Below the pieces are notes generated by a model. The model worked only from the letters and a program-made list of their open reading frames with translations. It did not search any database and was not told the origin of the DNA. Positions 1 to 10,730 of a stretch of DNA of 64,000 nt are shown one piece after another (position 1 is the stretch's first letter; every line of letters starts with the position of its first letter). Origin of the DNA: Hyperoodon ampullatus (Eukaryota; Chordata; Mammalia; Artiodactyla; Ziphiidae); NCBI GenBank assembly GCA_949752795.1, contig OX457068.1, positions 59,585,582 to 59,649,581 on the forward strand, read 5' to 3'. Both the position numbers and the translations under genes were made by a program.

Positions 1-597
1 CCTTGGTATATAACTGAAGAAAATGAAAACATTATTTTGAAAAGATTCATGCACTCTAATGCTCATAGCAGCATTATTGATAATAATCAAGATTTGGAAG
101 CAATCTGAGTGTCCATCAACAGATGATTGGGTAAAGAAGATGTCATACACACATACACAATACAATACTACTCAGCCATATGAAATAATGAAATTTTGCC
201 ATTTTCTGCAACACAGTTTGACCTGAAGTGTATCTTATGTTTAGTCAAGTAAGCCAGACAGAGAAAGACAAATACTGTATGTTATCACTACTTGTGGAAA
301 ATAAAACAAATGAGTGAATATAACAAAATAGAAACAGACTCACCCATATAGGGAACAAACTATTGTCTACCGGTGTGAAGAGGGTAGCCAGTAGGGGTAA
401 GATAGGGGTAGAGGATTAAGAGATACAAACTACTATGTACAAATAAATAAGCTACAAGGATATATTTTATAACATAGGGTGTATAGCCAATATTTTATAA
501 CTTTAATTGGATTATAATCTATAAAAATTTTAATTACTATATTGTACCCCTAAACCTAACATATTTTAAATCAACTATACCTCAATGTAAATGAAAA
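1..597 (+). mobile_element. L1 3' end fragment (old subfamily), cut by window start
   Basis: The sequence matches the end of L1 ORF2 and the following 3' UTR. It has the characteristic stretch encoding the ORF2 C-terminus (isolated TCCATCAACAGATGATTGGG, then TACTCAGCCATATGAAATAATG), then the GTCAAGTAAGCCAGACAGAG block. It ends in the L1M-type 3' UTR phrase 'atcaactatacctcaatgtaaatg' with a short A-rich tail. Many substitutions mark it as old. The 5' part lies outside the window. No open frame survives. Confidence 0.85.
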
Positions 598-682
598 ACA
601 AAGAGCTTAAGTGACTTGCTCAAAGTCAAATTCTGTTAAGACAAATAATTAAAAGCAAAGTTATGTCTTTATGTTACAAGTA

Positions 683-800
683 TTACTCAGCACTTACCAT
701 GTGACAGGCTTTGTTATAACTGCTCTATAAATAGCAGTCATTGCAGTATCTATTATTGTTATTCCTTATTTACAGATGAGAAAACACAAATCTGTATTTG
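683..800 (-). mobile_element. MIR SINE relic (antisense)
   Basis: The order 'cagcacttaccatgtgacaggc ... attattgttattcc ... tttacagatgagaaaac' is the reverse-complement of the MIR core and 3' half as I know the consensus. It is heavily diverged, as expected for an ancient tRNA-derived SINE. Ends are approximate. Confidence 0.6.
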
Positions 801-896
801 CTAGGATGTTAAAGCCTCCAGTTCACATTATTCTGTCATAGTTTCTATGCTGAGGCCTTATGATGAAGATCAAGGGTAGATTAAGAACATGGGATG

Positions 897-1140
897 GTGA
901 GTGGCATAGTAGACAGTGTTAAGGACCTGGGATTTGGAGGTGACTAAGATCTGCCCAGACACAGGTTCTGTGTTCCTGAGCAAATAGCTCACCCTCTTCA
1001 AGCCTCACTTTACTCCTCTGTGAATTACGGATAAGCACCACAAATATGCTTAGCATTTTTGTGAAGATTCAATGAAATAATGTACATAAAGCATTTTGAA
1101 CAGGGTCAGACATATGTATGACTCAAAGATGTGGGTTCTT
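897..1140 (+). mobile_element. MIR SINE relic (sense)
   Basis: It reads in MIR order: a 'gtggcatagtagacagtgttaaggacctggg' head, 'gttcctgagcaaatagctcaccctcttcaagcctcactt' core, then 'gtgaagattcaatgaaataatgtacataaagcattttgaacagg' tail. With the antisense copy just upstream, this makes an ordinary pair of ancient relics. Confidence 0.6.
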
Positions 1141-2090
1141 ATTCTGCTTTTCATTAGGGGAAGAAATTAGAAGACAGAGAAATAGTTTAGACAAAACAAC
1201 AATCATTCTTCCTTGTGAGTGCACAGAGATTTATATACACGACATGTACTCTGACATAATTGCTGCTCATTTTAAAGCATATTAAGAGGAACTATGTGGT
1301 TATAAACTATCTAATGTTTTCTTATCCATTCAGTTAGTGACTACCCAAAGAATCACTTCCCTATTCAAGCAGTCCACTGCATAAAAGCCTCTGCAACTTA
1401 CATAACCAGTTAAAAGTCCTTGTCTGGTGTTCCATTGTGAGACCACAAATTTTCTATACAATTTCACTACAGTTTAATTAAAGATTATTTTCCTGGGATT
1501 CTGAACTGTGTGTATCCTCTGATTCCCAACTCAATACAACATCCCCAGAGAAACCATCATCCTCAACATACTCCAGCATAATCCATCCTTCACACATACT
1601 CTAGGGAGAATCTGGCACATACTTCTATCCCTCTAATACACTTGGTAGGGGCAGGATTGAAGTACTTGAGAGTGTGGAGACAAGAATAGGTCATGCTTCA
1701 ATGATAATGTTATTGTGTCAGCTGGAGTAGGGTTATAGCAAGCAGAAAGGGCAGAACAGATTACCTGGCATGTTGCCAGTAACAGCACTTAGCTGATGCC
1801 TGCTGATGAACCAGAAGAGCAGGTAGCACTCTTTGGGGACAGTCGTCAAAGAGCTGACATTTATGAGCAAAGCCTGAGCGACTGAGTTGAGATCATTGAC
1901 GGGCTTTGCAAATAACAGCCAAATTCAGTGATAAGAGAATTTCTTACATGCTTGTAAGCAATGCAGAGGACTGCCGCCTATGAGTGTATACAGTCACAAT
2001 TCCAACACTGCAAAGACATACACACTCAAAAAGAGTCACCATAAGCAGCCTAAACTCCAGTTAGGAGAAGTAGATTTTATGCTGTTTTAT
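1141..2090. other. Unassigned single-copy DNA
   Basis: No repeat family, long open frame or RNA gene was recognised here. The composition is ordinary AT-rich mammalian intergenic or intronic DNA. Confidence 0.5.
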
Positions 2091-2240
2091 GGGAGGCAGC
2101 ATGATCTAATTAAAAAAAAAAAAAAGAAAATCCATGATCCAGGAATTTAAGAGGCTTCTGGTCCCAATGTTATGCCTGAGCAGCTGAGCAACCTGTGGTA
2201 GGTAACTAACTTCGTGAGCCACAGTTTGCATTGTTTTCAA
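2091..2240 (+). mobile_element. MIR-like SINE relic with internal A run
   Basis: The phrase 'ggaggcagcatgatctaatt' resembles the MIR head, and 'gagcaacctgtggtaggtaactaacttcgtgagccacagtttgcat' resembles its middle. A run of about 14 A residues near 2110-2123 interrupts the head and looks like local slippage or a small insertion. Confidence 0.45.
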
Positions 2241-2261
2241 AATACCACGTATACATCTCTA

Positions 2262-2375
2262 TCTTTGTGCCTACCCCACTGCATTGTAATTCTCTATTTA
2301 TACATCCTTTTTATCCCATTGTACAGGGTGAGGATTATGTCTAATTCTTGGTAGCAGTTCAGGGCCTTTCAAGGT
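2262..2375 (+). mobile_element. L2-like 3' end relic
   Basis: The order 'gcattgtaattctctatttatacatcc ... tgaggattatgtctaattcttgg' resembles the 3' end of LINE-2 or a related LINE ('...gagggcagggactgtgtct...'). It is short and very diverged, so the family is tentative. Confidence 0.35.
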
Positions 2376-2427
2376 CTGGGAACACACACAGACACACCAA
2401 AACCCTTAATCTTGTTAAATAAATGGA

Positions 2428-2442
2428 CAGGGAAAGTATTTT
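2428..2442. repeat. Target-site duplication, 3' flank of L1 A
   Basis: This 15-base sequence next to the L1 poly(A) end recurs at 9972-9986 with one mismatch. It is the expected signature of target-primed reverse transcription. Confidence 0.75.
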
Positions 2443-2843
2443 TGGTTTTTTTACAACTTTATTGGAGTATAATTTCTTCAAAATGGTGTGCTAGTTTCTG
2501 CTCTATAACAAAGTGAATCAGTCATACACATACATCTGTTCCGATATCCCTTCCCTCTTGCATCTCCCTCCCTCCCACCCTCCCTATCCCACCCCTCCAG
2601 GCAGTCAGAAAGCACCGATCTGATCTCCCGGTGCCATGAGGCTGCTTCCCACTATTTATCTACCTTACGTTTGGTAATGTATATACGTCCATGCCTCTCT
2701 TTCGCTTTGTCACAGCTTACCCTTCCTCCTCCCCATATCCTCAAGTCCATTCTCAAGTAGGTCTGTGTCTTTATTCCTGTTTTACCCCCAGGTGCTTCAT
2801 GACATTTTTTTTCTTAAATTTCATATATGTGTGTAAGCATACG

Positions 2844-5800
2844 TTATTTGTCTTTCTCCTTCTGACTTACTTCACTCTGTATGACAGACTCTAGGTCTAT
2901 CCACCTCACTACAAATAGCTCAATTTCATTTCTTTTAATGGCTGAGTAATATTCCATTGTACATATATGCCACATCTTCTTTATCAATTCATCCGAGGAT
3001 GGACACTTAGGTTGTTTCCATCTCCAGGCTATTGTAAATAGAGCTGCAATGAACATTTTGGTACATGACTCTTTTTGAATTATGGTTTTCTCAGGGTGTA
3101 TGCCCAGTAGTGGGATTGCTGGGTCATATGATAGTTCTATTTGTAGACTTTTAAGGAACCTCCATACTGTTCTCCATAGTGGCTGTACCAATTCACATTC
3201 CCACCAGCAGTGCAAGAGTGTTCCCTTTTCACCACACCCTCTCCAGCATTTATTGTTTCTACATTTTTTGATCATGGCCATTCTGACTGGTGTGAGATAA
3301 TATCGCATTGTAGTTTGATTTGCATGTCTCTAATGATTAATGATGTTGTGCATTCTTTCATGTGTTTGTTGGCAATCTGTATATCTTCTTTGGAGAAATG
3401 TCTATTTAGGTCCTCTGCCAAACTTTGGATTAGGTTGTTTGTTTTTTTGTTATTGAGCTGCATGAGCTGCTTGTAAATTTTGGAGATAAATCCTTTGTCA
3501 GTTGCTTCATTTGCAAATATTTTCTCCCATTCTGAGGGTTGTCTCCTGGTCCTGTTCATGGTTTCCTTTGCTGTGCAAAAGCTTTTAAGTTTCATTAGGT
3601 ACCATTTGTTTATTTTTGCTCCCATTTCCATTTCACTAGGAGGTGGGTCAAAAAGGATCTTGCTGTGATTTATAACATAGAGTGTTCTGCCCATGCTTTC
3701 CTCCAAGGTTTTGATAGTTTCTGGCCTTACATTTAGGTCTTTAATCCATTCTGAGCTTATTTTTGTTTATGGTGCCAGGCAGTGATCTAATCTCATACTT
3801 TTACATGTCCCTGTCCAGTTTTCCCAACACCATTAATTGAAGAGGCTGTCCTTTCTCCACTGTACATTCCTGCCTCCTTTATCAAAGATAAGTTGACCAT
3901 ATGTGTGTGGGTATATCTCTGGGCTTCCTATCCTGTTCCATTGATCTAACTTTCTGTTTTTGTGCCAGTACCATACAGTCTTGATTACTGTAGCTTTGTA
4001 GTAGAGTCTGAAGTCAGGGAGCCTGATTCTTCCAGCTCCATTTTTCTTTCTCAAGATTGCTTTGGCTATTTGGGGTCTTTTGTGTTTCCAAACAAACTGT
4101 AAGATTTTTTGTTCTAGTTCTGTGAAAAATGCCAGTGGTAGTTTGATAAGGATTGCATTGAATCTGGAGATTGCTTTGGGTAGTAGAGTTATTTTTACAA
4201 TCTTGAATCTTCCAATCCAAGAACATGGTATATCTCTCCATCTATTTGTATCATCTTTAATTTCTTTCATCAGTGTCTTATAATTTTCTGCATACAGGCC
4301 TTTTGTCTCCTTAGGTAGGTTTATTCCTAGATATTTTATTCTTTCTGTTGCAATGGTAAATGGGAGTATTTTCTTGATTTCACTTTCACATTTTTCATCA
4401 TTAGTATAAAGTAATGCCAGAGATTTCTCTGCATTAATTTTGTATCCTGCTACTTTACCACATTCATTCATTAGCTCTAATAGTTTTCTGGTAGCATCTT
4501 TAGGATTCTCTATGTATAGTATCATGTCATCTGCACACAGTGACAGCTTTACTTCTTCTTTTCTGATTTGGATGCCTTTTATTTCCTTTTCTTTTCTGAT
4601 TGCTGTGGCAAAAACTTCCAAAATTATGTTAAATAAGAGTGATGAGAGGGGGCAGCCTTGGCTGGTTTCTGATCTTAGTGGAAATGGTTTCAATTTTTCA
4701 CCATTGACGATGATGTTGGCTGTGGATTTTTCATATATGGCCTTTATTATGTTGAAGAAAGTTCCGTCTATGCCTACTTTCTGCAGGGTTTTTATTAAAA
4801 ATGGGTGTTGAATTTTGTTGAAAGCTTTCTCTGCATCTATTGAGATGATCATGTGTTTTTTCTCTTTCAATTTGTTAATATGGTGTATCATGTTGATTGA
4901 TTTGTGTATATTGAAGAATCCTTGCATTCGTGGAATAAACCCCACTTGATCATCGTGTATGATCCTTTTAATGTGCTGTTGGATTCCGTTTGCTAGTATT
5001 TTGAGGAGGATTTTTGCATCTATGTTCATCAGTGATATTGGCCCGTAGTTTTCTTTCTTTGTGACATCCTTGTCTGCTTTTGGTATCAAGGTGATGGTTG
5101 CATCCTAGAATGAGTGTGGGGGTGTTCCTCCCTCTGCTATATTTTGGAAGAGTTTGAGAAGAATAGGTGTTAGCTCTTCTCTAAATGTTTGATAAAATTC
5201 ACCTGTGAAACCATCTGGTCCTGGGCTTTTGTTGGAAGATTTTTAATCACAGTTTCAATTACAGTGCTTGTGATTGGACTGTTCATATTTCGTATTTCTT
5301 CCTGATTCAGTCTTGCCAGTTGTGCATTTCTAAGAATTTGACCATTTCTTCCAGGTTGTCCATTTTATTGGTATAGAGTTGCTTGTAGTAATCTCTCATG
5401 ATCTTTAGTATTTCTGCAGTGTCAGTTGTTTCTTCTCCTTTTTCATTTCTAATTCTATTGATTTCAATCTTCTCCCTTTTTTCTTGATTATTCTGCCTAA
5501 TGGTTTATCAATTTTGTTTATCTTTTCAAAGAAACAGGTTTTAGTTTTATTTATCTTTGCTATTGTTTCCTTCATTTCTTATTCATTTCTGATCTGATAT
5601 TTATGATTTCTTTCCTTCTGCTAACTTTGGGGGGGTTTGTTCTTCCTTCTCTAATTGCTTTAGGTGTAAGGTCAGGTTGTTTACTCCAGATGTTTCCTGT
5701 TTCTTAAGGTGGGATTTTATAGCTATAAACTTCCCTCTTAGAACTGCTTTTGCTGCATCCCATAGGTTTTGGGTCATCGTGTCTCCATTGTCATTTGTTT

Positions 5801-6619
5801 CTAGGTATTTTTTTATTTCCTCTTTGATTTCTTCAGTGATCAATTCGTTATTGAGTAGTGTATTGTTTAGCCTCCATGTCTTTGTATTTTTTACAGATCT
5901 TTTCCTGTAATTGATATCTAGTCTCATAGTGTTGTGTTCGGAAAAGATACTTGATACAATTTCAATTTTCTTAAATTTACCAAGGCTTGATTTGTGACCC
6001 AAGATATGATCTATCCTGCAGAATGTTCCACGAGCACTTGAGAAAATTGTGTATTCTGTTGTTTTTGGATGGAATGTCCTATAAATATCAATTAAGTCCA
6101 TCTTGTTTAATGTGTCATTTAAAGCTTGTGTTTCCTTATTTATTTTCCTTTTGGATGATCTGTCCATTGGTAAAAGTGGGGTGGTAAAGTCCCCTACTAT
6201 GAATGTGCTACTGTCGATTTCCCCTTTTATTGCTGATAGTATTTGCCTTATGTATTGATGTGCTCCTATGTTGGGTGCATAAATATTTACAATTGTTATA
6301 TCTTCTTCTTGGATTGATCCCTTGATCATTATATAGTGTACTTCTTTGTCTCTTCTAATAATTTTATTTAAAAGTCTATTTTTTTCTGATATGAGATTTG
6401 CTACTCCAGCTTTCTTTTGATTTCCATTAGCATGGAATATCTTTTTCCATCCCCTTACTTTCAATCTGTATGTGTCTCTAGGTCTGAAGTGGGTCTCTTG
6501 TAGACAGCATATATATGGGCCTTGTTTTTGTATCCCTCCAGTCAATCTGTGTCTTTTGATGGGAGCATTTAGTCTATTTACATTAAAGGTAATTATTGGT
6601 ATGTATTTCCTATTCCCAT
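2844..6619 (-). pseudogene. L1 ORF2 (endonuclease/reverse transcriptase), L1 A, broken
   Basis: L1 ORF2 protein nicks target DNA and reverse-transcribes L1 RNA at the nick. The start ATG is at 6619 (MGIG...), but an extra base produces a stop at codon 9. The endonuclease part stays open from 6545 to 5601: CLQETHF, YAPNIG, VGDFTTP (the usual Asn of the DFN motif is Thr) and SEHNTMRLDI (the usual SDH-like catalytic His region) are visible. The reverse-transcriptase part is open for 418 residues at 5089-3833 ([11 protein letters not shown] present), but the FADD catalytic motif reads CADD. The C-terminal pieces (3706-3272 and 3308-2844) include the Cys/His-type [17 protein letters not shown] segment. 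A premature TAA removes about ten terminal codons. The span of about 3.78 kb is close to the normal ~3.8 kb. Confidence 0.92.
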
Positions 6620-6677
6620 TGTCTTAACTGTTTTGGGTTCGTTATTGTAGGTTTTTTCCTTCTGTTGTGTTTCTTGC

Positions 6678-7571
6678 CTAGAGAACTTCCTTTAGCATCT
6701 GTTGTATAGCTGGTTTGGTGGTGCTGAACTCTCTTAGACTTTGCTTGTCTGTAAATATTTTAATTTCTCCATAAAACCTGAATGAGATCCTTGCTGGTTA
6801 GAGTAATCTTGGTTGCAGGATTTTCTCATTCATCACTTTAAATATGTCCTGCCAGTCCCTTCTGGCTTGCAGTGTTTCTGCTGAAAGATCAACTGTTATC
6901 CTTATAGGGATTCCCTTGTGTGTTATTTGTTGTTTTTCCCTTGCTGCTTTTAATATGTTTTCTTTGTAATTAATTTTTGACAGTTTGATTAATATGTGTC
7001 TTGGCGTATTTCTCCTTGGATTTGTCCTGTATGGGACCCTCTGTGCCTCCGGGACTTGGTTAAGCATTTCCTTTCCCATATTAGGGAAGTTTTCAACTAT
7101 AATCTCTTCAGATATTTTCTCAGTACCTTTCTTTTACTCTTCTTCTTCTGGAACCCCTATAATTTGAATGTTGCTGCATTTAATGTTGTCCCAGAAATCT
7201 CTGAGACTGTCCTCAGTTCTTTTCATTCTTTTTTCTTTATTCTGCTCTGCAGTAGTTTTTTCCAGTATTTTATCTTCCACGTCACTTATCAGTTCTTCTG
7301 CCTCAGTTATTCTGATATTGATCCCATCTAGAGTATTTTTTATTTCATTTATTGTGTTGTTCATCGTTGCTTGTTTCATCTTTACTTCTTCTAGGTCCTT
7401 GTTAACTGTTTCTTACATTTTGTCTATTTTTTTCCCAAGATTTTGGATCATCTTTACTATCATTATTCTGAATTCTTTTTCAGGTAGACTGCCTATTTCC
7501 TCTTCATTTGTTAGGTCTGGTGGGTTTTTATCTTGCTCCTTCTCCTGCTGTGTGTTTTTCTGTCTTCTCAT
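6678..7571 (-). pseudogene. L1 ORF1 (RNA-binding chaperone), L1 A, broken
   Basis: ORF1 protein is a trimeric coiled-coil RNA-binding chaperone that coats L1 RNA. The start at 7571 reads MRRQKNTQ, as in the sibling copies at 26857 and 45756. A stop replaces a Gln codon about 50 codons in, where 'cttacatttt' replaces the expected 'cttgcatttt'. The coiled-coil and central part (7379-7134, ITEAEELISDVEDKI) and the C-terminal part (7079-6798, PRRNTPRHILIKLSK) lie in separate frames. The nominal length is about 297 codons. Confidence 0.88.
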
Positions 7572-8094
7572 TTTGCTTATCTTACTGTGTTTGGGGTCTC
7601 CTTTTTGCAGGCTGCAGTTTCCTAGTCCCCGTTGTTTTTTTCTGTCTGTCCCCAGTGGCTAAGGTTGTCTCATGTTGTTGTGCAGGCTTCCTTGTGCAGG
7701 GGATTGGGCCTGTGTTCTGGTGGATGAGGCTGGATCTTGTCTTTCTGGTGGGCCGGCCCACGTCTGGTGGTGTGTTTTGGGGTGTCTGTGGACTTATTAT
7801 GATTTTAGGTAGCCTCTCTGCTAATGGGTGGGATTGTGTTCCTGTCTTTCTAGTTGTTTAGCATAGGGTGTCCAGCACTGTAGCTTGCTGGTCGTTGAGT
7901 GAAGCTGCGTGCTGATGTTGAGATGGAGATCTCTGGGAGATTTTCACCATTTGATATTATGTGGAGGTGGGAGGTCTTTTGTGGACCAGTGTTCTGAAGT
8001 TGTCTCTCCTACCTCAGAGGCACAGCACTGACTTCAGGCTATGACACCAGGAGCCTTTCATCCACAGGGCTCAGAATAAAAGGGAGAAAAAATA

Positions 8095-8225
8095 GAAAGA
8101 AAGAATTAGTAGAAGTAGAAAGAAAGAAAGTGAGAAAGGGAGAAAGAAAGAAAGAAAGAAAGGAGGGAGGGAGGGAGGAAGGAGTGAAGGAAGGAGGGAA
8201 GGAAGGAAAAAAGAAAGAAAGAAGG
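8095..8225. repeat. Purine-rich (GAAA/GGAGG) microsatellite
   Basis: This imperfect array of GAAA and GGAGG/GGAAG units lies in the L1 A 5' UTR. The corresponding site in L1 C (26245-26345) is a shorter CTTT/CCTT array, so the tract is inherited from the family and has since expanded. Confidence 0.85.
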
Positions 8226-8765
8226 TAAAGTAAAATAAAATATAGTATGATAAAATACAATAAAGTTATTAAAATAAAAATTAATTATTAAAGAAAAAAA
8301 ATGACGGATAGAACCTTGGGACAAATGGTGGAAACAAAGCCATAGAGACAAAATTTCACACAGGAGCCTACACATACACACTCACAAAAAGAGGAATAGG
8401 GGAAAAAATCATAAATCTTGCTCTCAAACTCCACCTCCTCAATTTGGGATGATTCATTGCCTAAAGGAGGGAAGGAAGGAAAGAAATAAAGAAGATAAAG
8501 TAAAATAAAATACAGTAAGATAAAATAAAATAAAGTTATTAAAATAAAAAAAATAATTATTAAGAAAAAAAATTTTTTAAACAAAACAAAACAAACAAAC
8601 AAAAATGAACGGATAGAACCCTAGGTCTAATGGTGGAAGCAAAGCTGTACAGACAAAATCTCACAGAGATGCATACACATGCACACTCACAAAAAGAGGA
8701 AAAGGGGAAAAAATCATAAATCTTGCTCTCAAAGTCCACCTCCTCAATTTGGGATGATTCGTTGT
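8189..8765. repeat. Tandem duplication (~275 + ~300 bp) in the L1 A 5' UTR
   Basis: Copy 1 (8189-8461) and copy 2 (8464-8765) both run GGAGGGAAGGAAGG, then taaagtaaaataaaata, 'gttattaaaataaaa', 'ggatagaacc', 'actcacaaaaagagga', 'aaatcttgctctcaaa' and 'ctcctcaatttgggatgatt'. Copy 2 has an extra CAAAA-rich insertion near 8570-8600. L1 C has only one copy of this segment (about 26025-26290). Confidence 0.85.
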
Positions 8766-9971
8766 CTATTCATGTATTCCACAAATGCAGGGTACATCAA
8801 GTTGATTGTGGAGCTTTAAGTCACTGCTTCTGAGGCTGCTGGGATAGATTTCCCTTTCTTTTCTTTGTTCTCACAGCTCCCAGGTCTCAGCTTTGGATTT
8901 GGGCACACCTCTGCATGTAGGTCGCCGGAGGACATGTGTTCTTTGCTCAGATAGGACGGGGTTAAAGGAGCAGCCGCTTCGGGTACTCTGGCTCACTGAG
9001 GCTAGGGGGACGCAGGTGTACGGAGTGCGGAGCGAGCCTGCAGTGGCAGAGGCCAGCGTGATGTTGCACCAGCCTGAGGCGCACCGTGCACTCTCCCGGG
9101 GAAGCTGTCCCTGGATCCTGGGACCCCGGCAGTGGCGGGCTGCACAGGCTCCTCAGAAGGGTGTCACGGACAGTGACCTGCGCTCACACACAGGCCTCTT
9201 GGCGGTGGCAGCAGCAGCCCCAGCATCCCATGCCCCTCTCTGGGGTCCACGTTTTAGCCGCGGCTCATGCCCATCTCTGGAGCTCCTTTAAGCAGCGATC
9301 TTAATCCCCTCTCCTCGCGCACCAGGAAACAAAGAGGGAAAAATATTATCTTGCCTCTTCGGCAGGTCCAGACATTTTCCTGGACTCCCTCCTGGCTAGC
9401 CGTGGTGCACTAACCCCTTCAGGCTGTGTTCATGCTGCCAACCCCAGTTCTCTCCCTGCGCTATGACTGAAGCCCGAACCTCAGCTCCCAACCCCGCCCA
9501 CCCCAGCAGGCGAACAGACAAGCCTCTCAGGCTGGTGAGTGCCGGTCGGCACCGATCCTCTGTGTGGGAATCTCTCTGCTTTGCCCTCCACATCCCTGTT
9601 GCTGTGCTCTCCTCCACGGCTCTGAAGCTATCCCCCTCTGCCACCCACTGTCTCCGCCCATGAACTGCTTCCTAGTGTGTGGAAACCTTTCCTCCTTCAC
9701 AGCTCCCTCCCACTGGTGCAGGTCCCATTCCTATCCTTTTGTCTCTGTTTATTCTTTTTTCTTTTGCCCTACCCAGGTACGTGGGGAGTTTCTTGCCTTT
9801 TGGGAAGTCTGAGGTCTTCTGCCAGCGTTCAGTAGGTGTTCTGTAGGAGTTGTTTCACGTGTAGATGTATTTCTGGTGTATCTATGGGGAGGAAGGTGAT
9901 CTCTGTGTCTTACTCTTCCTCCATCTTACCTGGAAGTCTCTGCCTCGGGCCTCACCACCCCATTCAGCCTT

Positions 9972-9986
9972 CAGGGAAGGTATTTT
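9972..9986. repeat. Target-site duplication, 5' flank of L1 A
   Basis: This is the partner of 2428-2442 (14 of 15 identical). Its position implies that the element begins at 9971, about 45 bases upstream of the point where sibling L1 C begins. Confidence 0.7.
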
Positions 9987-10025
9987 CTATTTGTTACCTA
10001 TAGTTTCTATCAATTACTCTGTAAT

Positions 10026-10029
10026 ACAC

Positions 10030-10079
<50 letters not shown>
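10026..10079. repeat. (CA)n microsatellite, ~27 units
   Basis: This is a nearly perfect CA repeat with one G interruption at its start, about 40 bases beyond the L1 A 5' TSD. Tracts of this length are usually length-polymorphic in mammals. Confidence 0.97.
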
Positions 10080-10081
<2 letters not shown>

Positions 10082-10566
10082 GGATTGACAGAGAGAGAGA
10101 AAGAACACTTTCCCTGTAATTGATGAGCACCTAGTAGACCTTGTTTACTTTCTTCATTCGTATGATAGCAGACTTTAATAATTTCTTATTATTACTGGGT
10201 TAATACTTGATTTTCTCAAATTGAGAGAATTATCATCCCTTCTCTATGTGGTCGAGCGCTCCAGGGGTCCTTGTATGGACCAGAACATAATGTCTTTGAT
10301 CCATACATGTTGAAATGCTTGGTCAGACCGTCCCATACTTTCCCCCACCCCACCTAATAAAAGGAACACTCCGTGTTGTTTACATAGAAAATTAAAATTT
10401 TTCAAGTATTTTGGTGTACATGATTTTGTCTGATGTCTAAAATGTATCTATGAAAATTCAGCTGAATTAGAACTCAGGTTCTTTGTATCATATCCTCAAG
10501 AAATAAAGTAAAATTTCTTAGGGTAGGAAATTAAAATAGTGTAACCGTTTAACTTTGACATGTATG
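10080..10566. other. Unassigned single-copy DNA
   Basis: AT-rich sequence without a recognisable gene or repeat. Confidence 0.5.
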
Positions 10567-10730
10567 TGTAGGCGCCTCAGGACCATCATTTAATATCTCT
10601 GTGTCTCTGGGCATATTACTTTTTTTTTTTCCTGTGGGCCTCAGTTTCCTCACATACAAAGTGTAGACACTTATGCTTACCTCACAAGATCAAATTAGGG
10701 AATACATGGGGGCCAGGTGAATTTGAGAGA
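10567..10730 (+). mobile_element. MIR relic with internal T run
   Basis: 'ctctgtgtctctgggcatattact ... gggcctcagtttcctcacatacaaagtg ... cttacctcacaagatcaaattag' follows the MIR core order. A run of 13 T residues at about 10618-10630 splits the core. Confidence 0.6.

Larger units (their letters stand above)
2443..9971 (-). mobile_element. L1 'A': near-full-length antisense LINE-1
   Basis: Read on the minus strand it runs 5' UTR (9971-7572), ORF1 (7571-6678), ORF2 (6619-2844) and a 3' UTR with the CCAATAAAGT polyadenylation motif (seen as ACTTTATTGG at 2456). A short A tail ends near 2443. A TSD supports full length: CAGGGAAAGTATTTT at 2428-2442 against CAGGGAAGGTATTTT at 9972-9986 (14 of 15 bases). 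At about 7.5 kb it is longer than sibling L1 'C' because of a tandem duplication in its 5' UTR and a short 5' extension. Both ORFs are broken, so it should be immobile. Confidence 0.93.
7572..9971 (-). promoter_or_regulatory. L1 A 5' UTR / internal promoter region, with duplication
   Basis: In L1 the 5' UTR carries the internal RNA polymerase II promoter. From the 5' end this copy has 'aagatggaggaagagtaagac', a GC-rich and CpG-bearing block (about 9700-8880), and then an AT/GA-rich block with a GAAA/GGAA microsatellite (8095-8225) leading to ORF1. The GC-rich block is the only CpG-dense part of this end of the window and matches the same block in L1 C, so it is not a host CpG island. Confidence 0.75.

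Noticed and set aside
2844..5089. Long frames considered as a functional host reverse transcriptase gene
   Set aside because: They are collinear with L1 ORF2, are interrupted by stops and carry a changed catalytic box.
8095..8225. Regular short repeats considered as a CRISPR-like or satellite array
   Set aside because: The units are 4-5 bp purine motifs without spacers: a microsatellite in a eukaryotic L1.
8880..9800. GC-rich, CpG-bearing block with several open frames, resembling a gene's CpG island or first exon
   Set aside because: The same block in the same order occurs in L1 C (about 25050-25880), and both are L1 5' UTR.
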